The notes beneath the pieces are model-generated. The model saw only the letters and a program-made list of their open reading frames with translations. It was not told the origin of the DNA and searched no databases. A DNA stretch of 6,188 nt from Acidobacteriaceae bacterium (GTDB lineage: Bacteria > Acidobacteriota > Terriglobia > Bryobacterales > Bryobacteraceae): positions 1 to 6,188 of the forward strand of contig JAFAQG010000988.1 in assembly GCA_019246575.1 (NCBI GenBank). The letters run 5' to 3'. Below, in pieces: positions 1-5,611 of the stretch (the first letter of the stretch is position 1; each line of letters begins with the position of its first letter). The position numbers and the translations under genes are program-made.

Positions 1-10
1 TCGAATTGTA

Positions 11-16
11 TATAAT
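11..16 (+). promoter_or_regulatory. Candidate -10 box upstream of the methyltransferase gene
   Basis: A perfect TATAAT hexamer lies at the left edge in an otherwise GC-rich sequence. It would place transcription initiation near position 23 and give the methyltransferase mRNA a leader of about 85 bases. The matching -35 region would fall outside the window, so the call rests on a single hexamer and its position upstream of a gene with a good ribosome-binding site. Confidence 0.3.
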
Positions 17-97
17 CATCCCGGGAATCTGCCTCTGACAGCCGTCCGATAGCTCTCCACCTCGCGGCCATCGATCCATGAACCTGTGGTGTGTGTC

Positions 98-102
98 AGG
101 AG
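98..102 (+). promoter_or_regulatory. Ribosome-binding site that fixes the methyltransferase start
   Basis: AGGAG lies 7 bases before the GTG at 110. This supports that GTG as the start over the in-frame GTG codons at 86 and 89, which have no such site and would add eight or seven unconserved residues. Confidence 0.75.
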
Positions 103-109
103 AGCAGAA

Positions 110-850
110 GTGTTTCCAAATTGGTTTGAGACGTTTTTTGACGGGCTCGCGCTAGACATCTGGCGCAATGCCGTCACCCCGGAGCAGACGGTGCGAGAGG
201 CTGAATTCTTAGCCGAGCGCCTGTTGCTCGAACCCGGTATGGCTGTGCTCGATGTGCCTTGCGGGAACGGCCGGCACGCGATCGAACTCGCTCGACGCGG
301 TATGCGGATGACGGGTATCGATCTGTCGAGCGGGTTTCTCGAAGAAGCCCGCAAGAAAGCTCCGCATATCGAGTGGGTGCGCTGTGATATGAGAAAGCTC
401 CCGTGGAGAGCGCAGTTCGATGCGGCGTATTGCTGGGGCAACAGCTTCGGCTATTTCGATCACGATAATTGCCGGCAATTTCTGCATGCGGCCGCCTTAG
501 CATTGAAGCCGGGCGGCCGGTTCATGCTTGAAAGCGGCACCGTGTCGGAGTCGCTTCTCCCGGTGATGCAGCCGGAACGAAACATGCGGCTGGGCGATCT
601 CGATTTCCATAGCCGGATGACCTATGACGCCGTCGAGGGGCGGATGGACATAACTTACACGTTCACTCGCGGCAAAGAGCGTGAGACGAAGCCGGTTCAT
701 CAATGGGTGCACTCGGCAGCCGAGATCGGGCGAATGCTCAGGCGCGCAGGCCTCGAGCTCGTCGCCGCGTTCGGAGATCCGGAAGGTGCTCCGTACCGGC
801 TCGGATCGCCGCAGTTCGTCGCGCTCGCAAAACGGCCCGACCAGGTATGA
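110..850 (+). CDS. Class I SAM-dependent methyltransferase
   Basis: This 246-residue protein probably transfers a methyl group from S-adenosylmethionine to a small molecule in the cytoplasm; the acceptor cannot be read from the sequence. It shows a standard Rossmann methyltransferase fold. Motif I is VLDVPCGNGRH (residues 47-57), the acidic residue ending strand 2 is Asp71 in GIDLSSGFL, a further acidic motif is RCDMRKLPW (91-99), and the post-motif LKPGGRFMLES lies at 132-142. The N-terminal block WFETFFDGLALDIW (5-18) resembles the start of many methyltransferase-domain proteins of this length. The start chosen is GTG at 110 because of the AGGAG before it. The gene stands alone on this side, convergent with the membrane-protein gene, and has no visible link to lysine synthesis. 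The methyltransferase fold is near certain; the specific function is unknown. Confidence 0.9.
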   Translation: MFPNWFETFFDGLALDIWRNAVTPEQTVREAEFLAERLLLEPGMAVLDVPCGNGRHAIELARRGMRMTGIDLSSGFLEEARKKAPHIEWVRCDMRKLPWRAQFDAAYCWGNSFGYFDHDNCRQFLHAAALALKPGGRFMLESGTVSESLLPVMQPERNMRLGDLDFHSRMTYDAVEGRMDITYTFTRGKERETKPVHQWVHSAAEIGRMLRRAGLELVAAFGDPEGAPYRLGSPQFVALAKRPDQV

Positions 851-851
851 A

Positions 852-871
852 CCGAAAGCATTTGCATTCGG
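852..871. terminator. Small hairpin between convergent genes, possible weak terminator
   Basis: CCGAA (852-856) pairs with TTCGG (867-871). Inside, an A/A mismatch is followed by a 2-bp GC stem and an ATTT loop. It begins one base after the methyltransferase stop codon and lies 70 bases beyond the end of the opposite gene. Neither strand has a T-run after the stem, so it is not a canonical intrinsic terminator; it could be an mRNA 3'-end stabiliser or chance. The remaining bases to 941 hold nothing I can support. Confidence 0.25.
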
Positions 872-941
872 CACGAACGAGATCGCCACCCGGCCGGACG
901 ATTTGGCGCGCCTTATTCCGGGCCAACTCGGGATGGCAATG

Positions 942-1913
942 CTAGTGCCCCAACGGCAGCAAATCGATCCTTTCGCACTCCGCATTGAATTCACAGCCGA
1001 TCAGCGCAATGCACGCGATCAGGTAAAGCCAGATCAGTAGCACGATCACGGTCGAGATAGTCCCATAGAAAATGTTGTAGTGCGCCATGTGTGCGACATA
1101 AAAAGCGAAACCGGCTGTCGCGACTAACCACAAGCCGGTTGCGAGAAATGCTCCGGGCCAGACACGCATAAACCGCGAGCGCGACCCGCCTGAGGCGTGT
1201 CTAAACTCAGGACGGTGGTTCGGGCCGAAGTAATAGAGCAGCCCCGTAACAAACGTAGTTGTGCAAAAGGCGACCGCGTAACGGGCCAGACGCCACGCGA
1301 GCTCAACCGGTGCGCTGATTTCATATTCGTCAGGCGATTGATGCACCCAACGAATGAGCGCCTGCTCTCCGCGGTTTCCGAAAATGATGAGCGAAGAAGC
1401 CGCCACTGCAGGCACGGCAATGATCACGACCAGAAAAATGGCCATTGCCCTTTGTTTTAGGAAAGGTCTGCCGGAGGGAAGACGATACGCTGCCTGGAAT
1501 CCTTCGAGAAGGCTCATCATTGCGCCGGAGCCGGCCCACAGAGATAACAGGAAAGAAACGATCGAAAGCGAGATCGGCTTGCCGCCCCGGGTTGCATTCA
1601 GCCTGGAGAGAACAAGCTGCTCGGTGCCCGGTGGCAGGACTTCTCTCATGAAGGTGGTAATCACGCCGACGACGGCCTCCGCGCGCGCGTAAATGAGGAT
1701 CGCAGTCATCGCAGTCAAAACGGGAAAGAGCGACAGAAGAAAAGAATAGGCGGCGCCTTTCGCGATGCTGAAGCAATTATCTTCGTAGGCGGCGATGAAG
1801 GCGCGTCGGAAGATCCACCCGAAGCGCGCAATAGCACCCAGCTCGACCAGAACGCTCTCGGCTCTTGCCTCGGACTGTCGACCGTCGAGAGATGTGGGAA
1901 GCGTCTCGGGCAA
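942..1913 (-). CDS. YihY/BrkB-family inner membrane protein
   Basis: This 323-residue integral membrane protein belongs to the YihY/virulence factor BrkB family (once misannotated as ribonuclease BN). The family role is not established. About six hydrophobic segments are visible, near residues 53-75, 115-138, 155-178, 208-228, 252-274 and 285-307. Family signatures include AKGAAYSFLLSLFP (51-64) in helix 1, LWAGSGAMMSLLEGFQAAYRL (roughly 125-145), VWPGAFLATGLWLVATAGFAFYV split over 251-273, YNIFYGTISTVIVLLIWLYL (279-298), and GCEFNAE near the C-terminus (306-312). The length is typical of the family. The start is TTG at 1913, supported by an AAGGA 9 bases upstream; the next in-frame ATG is at Met69, inside the first helix, and is too late. 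The soluble N-terminus of about 50 residues has no signal peptide. The gene diverges from the lysine cluster and converges with the methyltransferase gene. Confidence 0.93.
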   Translation of the reverse strand: MPETLPTSLDGRQSEARAESVLVELGAIARFGWIFRRAFIAAYEDNCFSIAKGAAYSFLLSLFPVLTAMTAILIYARAEAVVGVITTFMREVLPPGTEQLVLSRLNATRGGKPISLSIVSFLLSLWAGSGAMMSLLEGFQAAYRLPSGRPFLKQRAMAIFLVVIIAVPAVAASSLIIFGNRGEQALIRWVHQSPDEYEISAPVELAWRLARYAVAFCTTTFVTGLLYYFGPNHRPEFRHASGGSRSRFMRVWPGAFLATGLWLVATAGFAFYVAHMAHYNIFYGTISTVIVLLIWLYLIACIALIGCEFNAECERIDLLPLGH

Positions 1914-1922
1914 AGGCGTTGA

Positions 1923-1927
1923 TCCTT
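1923..1927 (-). promoter_or_regulatory. Ribosome-binding site for the TTG start of the YihY-family gene
   Basis: On the minus strand AAGGA lies 9 bases before the TTG at 1913-1911. It is the main reason for accepting the rare start codon, since no ATG or GTG nearby would keep the complete first membrane helix. Confidence 0.6.
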
Positions 1928-1936
1928 AAGCTGATG

Positions 1937-1942
1937 ATAATA
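1937..1942 (-). promoter_or_regulatory. Candidate -10 box for the YihY-family gene
   Basis: TATTAT on the minus strand matches the -10 consensus at five of six positions. It would start the transcript near 1930, giving a leader of about 17 bases that just contains the AAGGA site. The sequence 17 bases further upstream (TAGCGG) is a poor -35 match, so the promoter would be weak or activator-dependent. Confidence 0.35.
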
Positions 1943-1966
1943 GCGGAAAACGCAAAGCGCCGCTAT
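1940..1966. repeat. Inverted repeat (7-bp arms), operator candidate in the divergent region
   Basis: ATAGCGG (1940-1946) and CCGCTAT (1960-1966) form perfect arms around a 13-base centre. The arms are offset by 20 bp, about two helical turns, and lie over the presumed -10 and -35 regions of the leftward promoter. The centre also contains CGC-AAA-GCG (1951-1959), so a nested hairpin with a four-A bulge is possible. Binding by a dimeric regulator is an inference from geometry only. Confidence 0.35.
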
Positions 1967-2042
1967 CTGCTATCCTGATACTTCTACGCGAGTTCCTGCC
2001 TTTCTTGCTGCGGCCCTTTATGTCCTGGCCGCGGCGCTTAAC

Positions 2043-2048
2043 TATACT
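2043..2048 (+). promoter_or_regulatory. Candidate -10 box almost touching the M20 hydrolase start
   Basis: TATACT ends four bases before the ATG at 2053. If it is a real -10 element, transcription would start at or next to the start codon and the message would be leaderless or nearly so, which fits the absence of any Shine-Dalgarno site. No good -35 is seen 16-18 bases upstream, so this is tentative. Confidence 0.25.
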
Positions 2049-2052
2049 GCCC

Positions 2053-3072
2053 ATGCATGTATTCGAGCTGACGCGGCGATTAATCGATATTGAATCGATT
2101 ACGCCAAACGAGCGCGAAATCGGGAACTTTCTTGCTACTTGTTTGGAGGGCCTCGCGCGCCGGTTCGACGGCAGCTTCGAACGCATGTCGGTGGAACCGG
2201 AGCGCGACAACGTTTTCGTACAGTTTGGCCAACCCGAGGTGGTGCTTTCGACGCATATGGACACTGTGCCGCCGTTCATCCCAAGCCGCGAAGATGACAC
2301 GCACGTGTGGGGACGCGGCGCCTGCGACACTAAGGGCATCATCGCTGCTATGATGACGGCCGCCGAAGAACTTCTCGAATCCGGGCACAACGGTTTCGGA
2401 CTGCTGTTCGTCGTGGGCGAAGAGCGCAACAGTGCGGGGGCGCTTGCGGCGGCGCGCGATTCCCGCGGCAGTAAATTTCTGGTGAATGGAGAGCCGACGG
2501 AAAACAAGCTGGCACTCGGATCAAAAGGCGCCTTACGCTACGAAATTGTGGCGCGCGGACGCATGGCGCATTCGGCTTATCCGGAGCTGGGCGATTCTGC
2601 CATCGAAAAACTCTTGAACGCTCTGGAGCGGATTCGAGATATCAAGTTGCCGGTCGACGAAATTCTTGGCGCAAGTACGTTGAACATCGGAACCATCTCA
2701 GGCGGGCGAGCGCCGAACGTGATCGCGGATGAAGCGCGCGCCGAGATCTTTGTGCGCGTGGTGGGCGAAGTGAGGGAGTTGCGACAACAGATTGAAGCTG
2801 CTGCACAGCCCGACGCCGAGGCGCAAGAGGTTTTATTCATTCCTGCAGTGCGCCTGAACTCGATTGCCGGGTTCGAAACAACGGTTGTGGCTTATACGAC
2901 CGATATTCCCGCTTTCGAGGGCAATTGGGGGCAGCCGTTTCTGATCGGCCCGGGGAGCATTCACGTGGCGCACACTGCAGAAGAGCGGATTCCAAAATCC
3001 CAATTAATCGAGTCGATTGGACTCTATAAGCAATTGGTTGAACGGCTTTCAGCGCAGGCCCAGGCCGCTTAG
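2053..3072 (+). CDS. M20-family metallo-hydrolase (DapE/ArgE/LysK-like deacylase)
   Basis: This 339-residue protein is a zinc-dependent M20 enzyme that hydrolyses an amide bond, most likely removing an acyl group from an amino-acid intermediate. The metal and catalytic motifs appear in family order: STHMDTVPP (66-74, His68 and catalytic-side Asp70), GRGACDTKG (87-95, bridging Asp92), VVGEERNSAG (120-129, catalytic Glu123 and metal Glu124), VNGEPTE (144-150, Glu147), the dimerisation-domain motif MAHSAYPELG (171-180), and the last ligand in HVAHTAEERIP (His307). Its place 13 bases ahead of asd in a diaminopimelate/lysine cluster favours DapE-like desuccinylation or LysK-like deacetylation; acetylornithine deacetylase or a dipeptidase remain possible. 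It is somewhat shorter than E. coli DapE (about 375 residues). The start is the ATG at 2053 because MHVFELTRRLIDIESITPNE matches the usual N-terminus; TTG at 2005 or ATG at 2020 would add unconserved residues. No Shine-Dalgarno site precedes it. Confidence 0.88.
   Translation: MHVFELTRRLIDIESITPNEREIGNFLATCLEGLARRFDGSFERMSVEPERDNVFVQFGQPEVVLSTHMDTVPPFIPSREDDTHVWGRGACDTKGIIAAMMTAAEELLESGHNGFGLLFVVGEERNSAGALAAARDSRGSKFLVNGEPTENKLALGSKGALRYEIVARGRMAHSAYPELGDSAIEKLLNALERIRDIKLPVDEILGASTLNIGTISGGRAPNVIADEARAEIFVRVVGEVRELRQQIEAAAQPDAEAQEVLFIPAVRLNSIAGFETTVVAYTTDIPAFEGNWGQPFLIGPGSIHVAHTAEERIPKSQLIESIGLYKQLVERLSAQAQAA
2081..2101. repeat. Inverted repeat (8-bp arms) inside the 5' end of the M20 gene
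   Basis: TAATCGAT (2081-2088) and ATCGATTA (2094-2101) are perfect inverted arms separated by ATTGA. The element is AT-rich in a GC-rich gene and begins 28 bases after the start codon. It encodes part of the conserved LIDIESIT segment, so it may be a by-product of coding. Otherwise it could act as an intragenic operator or an mRNA hairpin near the start. Confidence 0.4.
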
Positions 3073-3085
3073 CGTGCAACAGATT

Positions 3086-4141
3086 ATGACGACTATGAAA
3101 CCGATCGAAGTAGGTGTTCTTGGAGCGACCGGCATGGTCGGCCAGCACTTCATCCGGTTCCTTCAGGGTCATCCCTGGTTCAAACTCACATGGCTCGGCG
3201 CGAGCGATCGCTCGGCAGGCAAGAAGCTAAGGGATGCGACCGCGTGGCGGCTCGACGGCGCGATGCCGGAAAGTGCGGCCGAAATTCTGGTTTCCGAATC
3301 GAAGCCAGACAGCGCGCCGAAGCTGGTGTTTTCGGCAATGGATGCGTCTGTTGCTACGGAGATAGAGCGCGCATTCGCCGAGGCCGGTCATGTAATTGTC
3401 TCGAATTCGCGGAACCATCGAATGGAACCGGACGTGCCGCTGCTGGTTCCGGAAGTCAATCCTTCGCATTTGTCGCTCGTGCATGCGCAGCAGAGAAATC
3501 GCGGCTGGAAGGGGATGATCGTCACCAATCCCAACTGTTCGACTGTCGTGTTGACAATGGCGCTCGCCCCTCTGGCGCAGTTCGGGATTAAGCGGGTCGT
3601 AGCCGCAACCATGCAAGCGGTTTCCGGCGCGGGCTATCCGGGCGTGCCATCCATGGATGTGCTCGCGAACGTGATCCCGTTCATTGGCGGCGAGGAAGAA
3701 AAGATGCAGCAGGAGACGCAGAAGATTTTGGGAGGCGTTTCGAACGGGCAGACCGTACCGCTGAATGCGCGAGTGAGCGCCCACTGCCATCGCGTCGCGG
3801 TAGCGGATGGGCATACGGTGGCGACGTCGGTCGAGTTTGCGTCGAAGCCGCGAACAAGTGAAGTTCAAGACGCGCTGGCTCACTTCTGCGGGCTGCCACA
3901 GGAGCGCAAGCTTCCTAGTGCGCCGCTGAAGCCCGTCATTTATATGGAGGAGCAGGACCGCCCGCAGCCTCGCCGCGATGCTGCGCGAGAGAACGGTATG
4001 AGCGTCTTCGTTGGCCGCGTGCGGGAGTGTCCGGTGCTGGATGTGAAATTCGTCGCATGCGGGCATAATACGATTCGCGGCGCAGCCGGCGCTGCCGTGC
4101 TCAATGCGGAGCTGATGGCATCGGAAGGGTTTTTGGATTAG
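3086..4141 (+). CDS. asd: Aspartate-semialdehyde dehydrogenase, archaeal/fungal type
   Basis: Asd carries out the NADP-dependent reductive dephosphorylation of aspartyl-4-phosphate to aspartate-4-semialdehyde, the second step and branch point of the aspartate pathway (diaminopimelate/lysine, threonine, methionine). In the 351-residue product, the nucleotide-binding GVLGATGMVGQ lies at 10-20, the catalytic cysteine is Cys151 in VTNPNCSTVV, SGAGYPG is at 180-186, and the catalytic-histidine region is SAHCHRVAVADGHT (231-244). GGEEEK (201-206) and NTIRGAAGAAVLNAEL (328-343) also fit. The RVxVxDGHT signature and the length fit the archaeal/fungal subfamily rather than the E. coli/Gram-negative form. 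It follows the M20 gene by 13 bases, so co-transcription is likely. The start is the ATG at 3086; the ATG at 3095 is a close alternative, and the upstream in-frame ATG at 3017 would overlap the previous gene. No clear Shine-Dalgarno site is seen, which suggests translational coupling. Confidence 0.95.
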   Translation: MTTMKPIEVGVLGATGMVGQHFIRFLQGHPWFKLTWLGASDRSAGKKLRDATAWRLDGAMPESAAEILVSESKPDSAPKLVFSAMDASVATEIERAFAEAGHVIVSNSRNHRMEPDVPLLVPEVNPSHLSLVHAQQRNRGWKGMIVTNPNCSTVVLTMALAPLAQFGIKRVVAATMQAVSGAGYPGVPSMDVLANVIPFIGGEEEKMQQETQKILGGVSNGQTVPLNARVSAHCHRVAVADGHTVATSVEFASKPRTSEVQDALAHFCGLPQERKLPSAPLKPVIYMEEQDRPQPRRDAARENGMSVFVGRVRECPVLDVKFVACGHNTIRGAAGAAVLNAELMASEGFLD

Positions 4142-4231
4142 CGTGACAAAACCCGCGCAGTGCGTTCGCGCGTCAGAATCGAGATGCAGGACTGCACAAC
4201 GACGCGACGGTAGCTGCAGCTACGGACGCAC
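4142..4231 (+). promoter_or_regulatory. Structured gap before lysC, possible regulatory leader
   Basis: This is the only wide gap inside the cluster. CGCGC (4154-4158) can pair with GCGCG (4168-4172) as a hairpin with a 9-base loop. The overlapping CGCGTC (4169-4174) can instead pair with GACGCG (4201-4206). The two pairings exclude each other, as in attenuators. A 14-bp palindrome follows near the lysC start. No T-run, lysine-codon-rich leader peptide or promoter pair is seen, and the gap is too short for the roughly 170-base lysine riboswitch. In GC-rich DNA such pairings may arise by chance. Confidence 0.25.
4210..4223. repeat. Perfect 14-bp palindrome next to the lysC start codon
   Basis: GTAGCTGCAGCTAC is its own reverse complement and ends 8 bases before the lysC ATG. 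It could bind a dimeric protein as DNA. As RNA it could fold only as a short hairpin of about 5 bp, in the place where a ribosome-binding site would normally lie. The only Shine-Dalgarno-like bases, GGA at 4224-4226, directly abut it. Confidence 0.5.
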
Positions 4232-5599
4232 ATGATCGTCATGAAATTCGGCGGAACTTCCGTCGAGTCGCAGGACGCAATCGAGCGCGTCACCTGCATT
4301 GTCAAAGGCTACGAAGACCGGCGTCCCATTGTCGTCGTCTCGGCGATGGGCAAGACCACCAATAAGCTTCTGCAAGCGGCGCAGGAAGCGGCGGGGGGGC
4401 GGCGCGATCAGGCTTTAACTCTGGTAGACGAACTTCGCGGATACCATCTTACGCATGGTCTCGCTCTTGCCGGTGCAGCGTCCGCGGAGCTTGATCGCTA
4501 TATCCGCGCTCACTTCGAATGGCTGGACGAGCTCATTAAGGGCCTGTCCGTCGTAGGAGAGCTGTCACCGCGCTCAATGGATGCAGTCGCAAGCGTGGGC
4601 GAGCGGTTATCGAGTCTCGTGGTTACATTTGCGTTCCGGGCTGCCGGAATCCGCGCGCAACACGTCGATTCGCGGCGTGTAATCGCAACGGACGATCGCT
4701 TCACACAGGCGCAGGCATTATTGGATGAGACCTACCGCCGCTTGCGAGAAACGGTTGCGCCGGTTGCCGAAGAATGCGTTGTTGTCATGGGCGGGTTCAT
4801 CGGCTCTACGTGCGACGGGCAAACAACAACGCTTGGCCGGGGCGGTTCGGACTACTCCGCGTCGATTGTGGGAGCAGGCGTCGATGCCGAAGAGATCCAG
4901 ATCTGGACCGACGTCGACGGCATGTTAACGGCAGATCCGCGCATCATCGCGGGCGGCCATCGAGTGAGAAGCATTTCCTTCGCAGAAGCAGCCGAGATGG
5001 CCTATTTCGGCGCGAAGGTTCTGCATCCGGCGACAGTCGTTCCAGCCGTTGAAAAAAAGATTCCGGTTCTGATTCTAAATTCGCGACGGCCCGAGTCCGG
5101 CGGCACAACCATCAACTCGCAACCGCTGCCCTCGCGCAATCCCGTGAAGTCGATCTCGTGCAAACGTAATATCACGGTCGTAAACATCCATTCGACGCGC
5201 ATGTTGATGGCACACGGTTTTCTGCGACGCATATTCGAGGTTTTCGATCGTTATCGGACCAGCGTCGACATGGTTTCGACGTCCGAGGTCAGCGTGTCTC
5301 TGACCGTGGATAACTGTGACAGTCTGGACGAGATCCTGCGAGAGTTGCGCGAGTTTGCCGAAGTAAGCGTCGAAGACAACCAGGCGATAGTGTGCCTGGT
5401 TGGCGAAAATATCCGCCACACGCCGGGGATTGCGGGCCGCGCGTTCAGCGTGATCGACCGCAAGAATATTCGAATGATTTCTCAAGGCGCATCGCTGCTG
5501 AATGTAGGCTTCGTGGTGGCTGACACCGACGTGCCGGATACGGTGGCTGCGCTGCACGAAGAACTATTCTCGGAGCTCGATCCAAACGTATTCGACTAA
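4232..5599 (+). CDS. lysC: Aspartate kinase, monofunctional, lysine-sensitive LysC type
   Basis: LysC catalyses ATP-dependent phosphorylation of aspartate, the committed first step of the aspartate family. The 455-residue protein has an amino-acid kinase domain (about 1-290): KFGGTSV (5-11), SVGERLS (121-127), GRGGSDYSA (202-210), WTDVDG (225-230), DPR (235-237), EMAYFGAKVLHPAT (255-268). Two ACT domains follow (about 310-450). The ACT region aligns residue for residue with E. coli LysC around GFLRRIFEVF and SVDMVSTSEVSVSLTVD. By that alignment, made from memory, most lysine-contact positions are kept (Met324, Gly329, Phe330, Leu331, Val345, Asp346, Ser351), with Ala327 where E. coli has Ser. 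Feedback inhibition by lysine is therefore expected. No homoserine dehydrogenase domain is fused. The start is the ATG at 4232; the ATG at 4241 is too close to KFGGTSV to be preferred. There is no internal start with a ribosome-binding site for a Bacillus-style small subunit. dapB follows 12 bases downstream. Confidence 0.97.
   Translation: MIVMKFGGTSVESQDAIERVTCIVKGYEDRRPIVVVSAMGKTTNKLLQAAQEAAGGRRDQALTLVDELRGYHLTHGLALAGAASAELDRYIRAHFEWLDELIKGLSVVGELSPRSMDAVASVGERLSSLVVTFAFRAAGIRAQHVDSRRVIATDDRFTQAQALLDETYRRLRETVAPVAEECVVVMGGFIGSTCDGQTTTLGRGGSDYSASIVGAGVDAEEIQIWTDVDGMLTADPRIIAGGHRVRSISFAEAAEMAYFGAKVLHPATVVPAVEKKIPVLILNSRRPESGGTTINSQPLPSRNPVKSISCKRNITVVNIHSTRMLMAHGFLRRIFEVFDRYRTSVDMVSTSEVSVSLTVDNCDSLDEILRELREFAEVSVEDNQAIVCLVGENIRHTPGIAGRAFSVIDRKNIRMISQGASLLNVGFVVADTDVPDTVAALHEELFSELDPNVFD
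5053..5059 (+). other. dnaX-type slippery heptamer A AAA AAG in lysC
   Basis: The heptamer is in the correct frame for -1 slippage (codons Glu274-Lys275-Lys276 read GAA AAA AAG). A slipped ribosome would read 36 further codons to TAA at 5167-5169, giving a kinase domain of about 312 residues without ACT domains. I see no upstream Shine-Dalgarno stimulator and no strong downstream stem, so it is recorded as a motif and not as a demonstrated frameshift site. Confidence 0.2.
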
Positions 5600-5611
5600 A
5601 CTGCTGGGTGC

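Noticed and set aside
86..109. Extended GTG start for the methyltransferase at 86
   Set aside because: The AGGAG site points to the GTG at 110, and the extra eight residues do not resemble the family N-terminus.
905..912. GGCGCGCC palindrome in the convergent gap
   Set aside because: An 8-bp GC-only palindrome is expected by chance at this base composition and has no loop to make a terminator.
1330..1776. 148-residue minus-strand open frame inside the YihY-family gene
   Set aside because: It is another frame of the same region; the in-frame YihY-family product has clear membrane helices and family motifs, while this one is Arg-rich and low in structure.
3017..3085. Upstream ATG for asd at 3017, overlapping the M20 gene
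   Set aside because: It would add 23 residues before the Rossmann motif that look like an out-of-frame reading of the M20 C-terminus. The ATG at 3086 fits the family length.
3227..4066. 279-residue open frame on the minus strand across asd
   Set aside because: It is fully antisense to a well-supported enzyme gene. Its translation is rich in His and Arg with no recognisable motif, as expected for the mirror of a GC-rich gene.
4143..4171. GTGACA at 4143-4148 as the -35 of a lysC promoter
   Set aside because: The sequence 16-19 bases downstream is GC-only and has no -10-like hexamer.
4142..4231. Lysine riboswitch upstream of lysC
   Set aside because: The gap is 90 bases, about half the size of the known element, and its conserved core is not visible.
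4393..4399. Run of seven G in lysC as a phase-variation tract
   Set aside because: It encodes an ordinary Ala-Gly-Gly-Arg stretch in a housekeeping gene, seven G is common at this base composition, and the frame is intact.
5201..5272. Internal start in lysC giving an ACT-only subunit as in Bacillus
   Set aside because: The in-frame ATG codons at 5201, 5207 and 5270 have no Shine-Dalgarno-like sequence before them.
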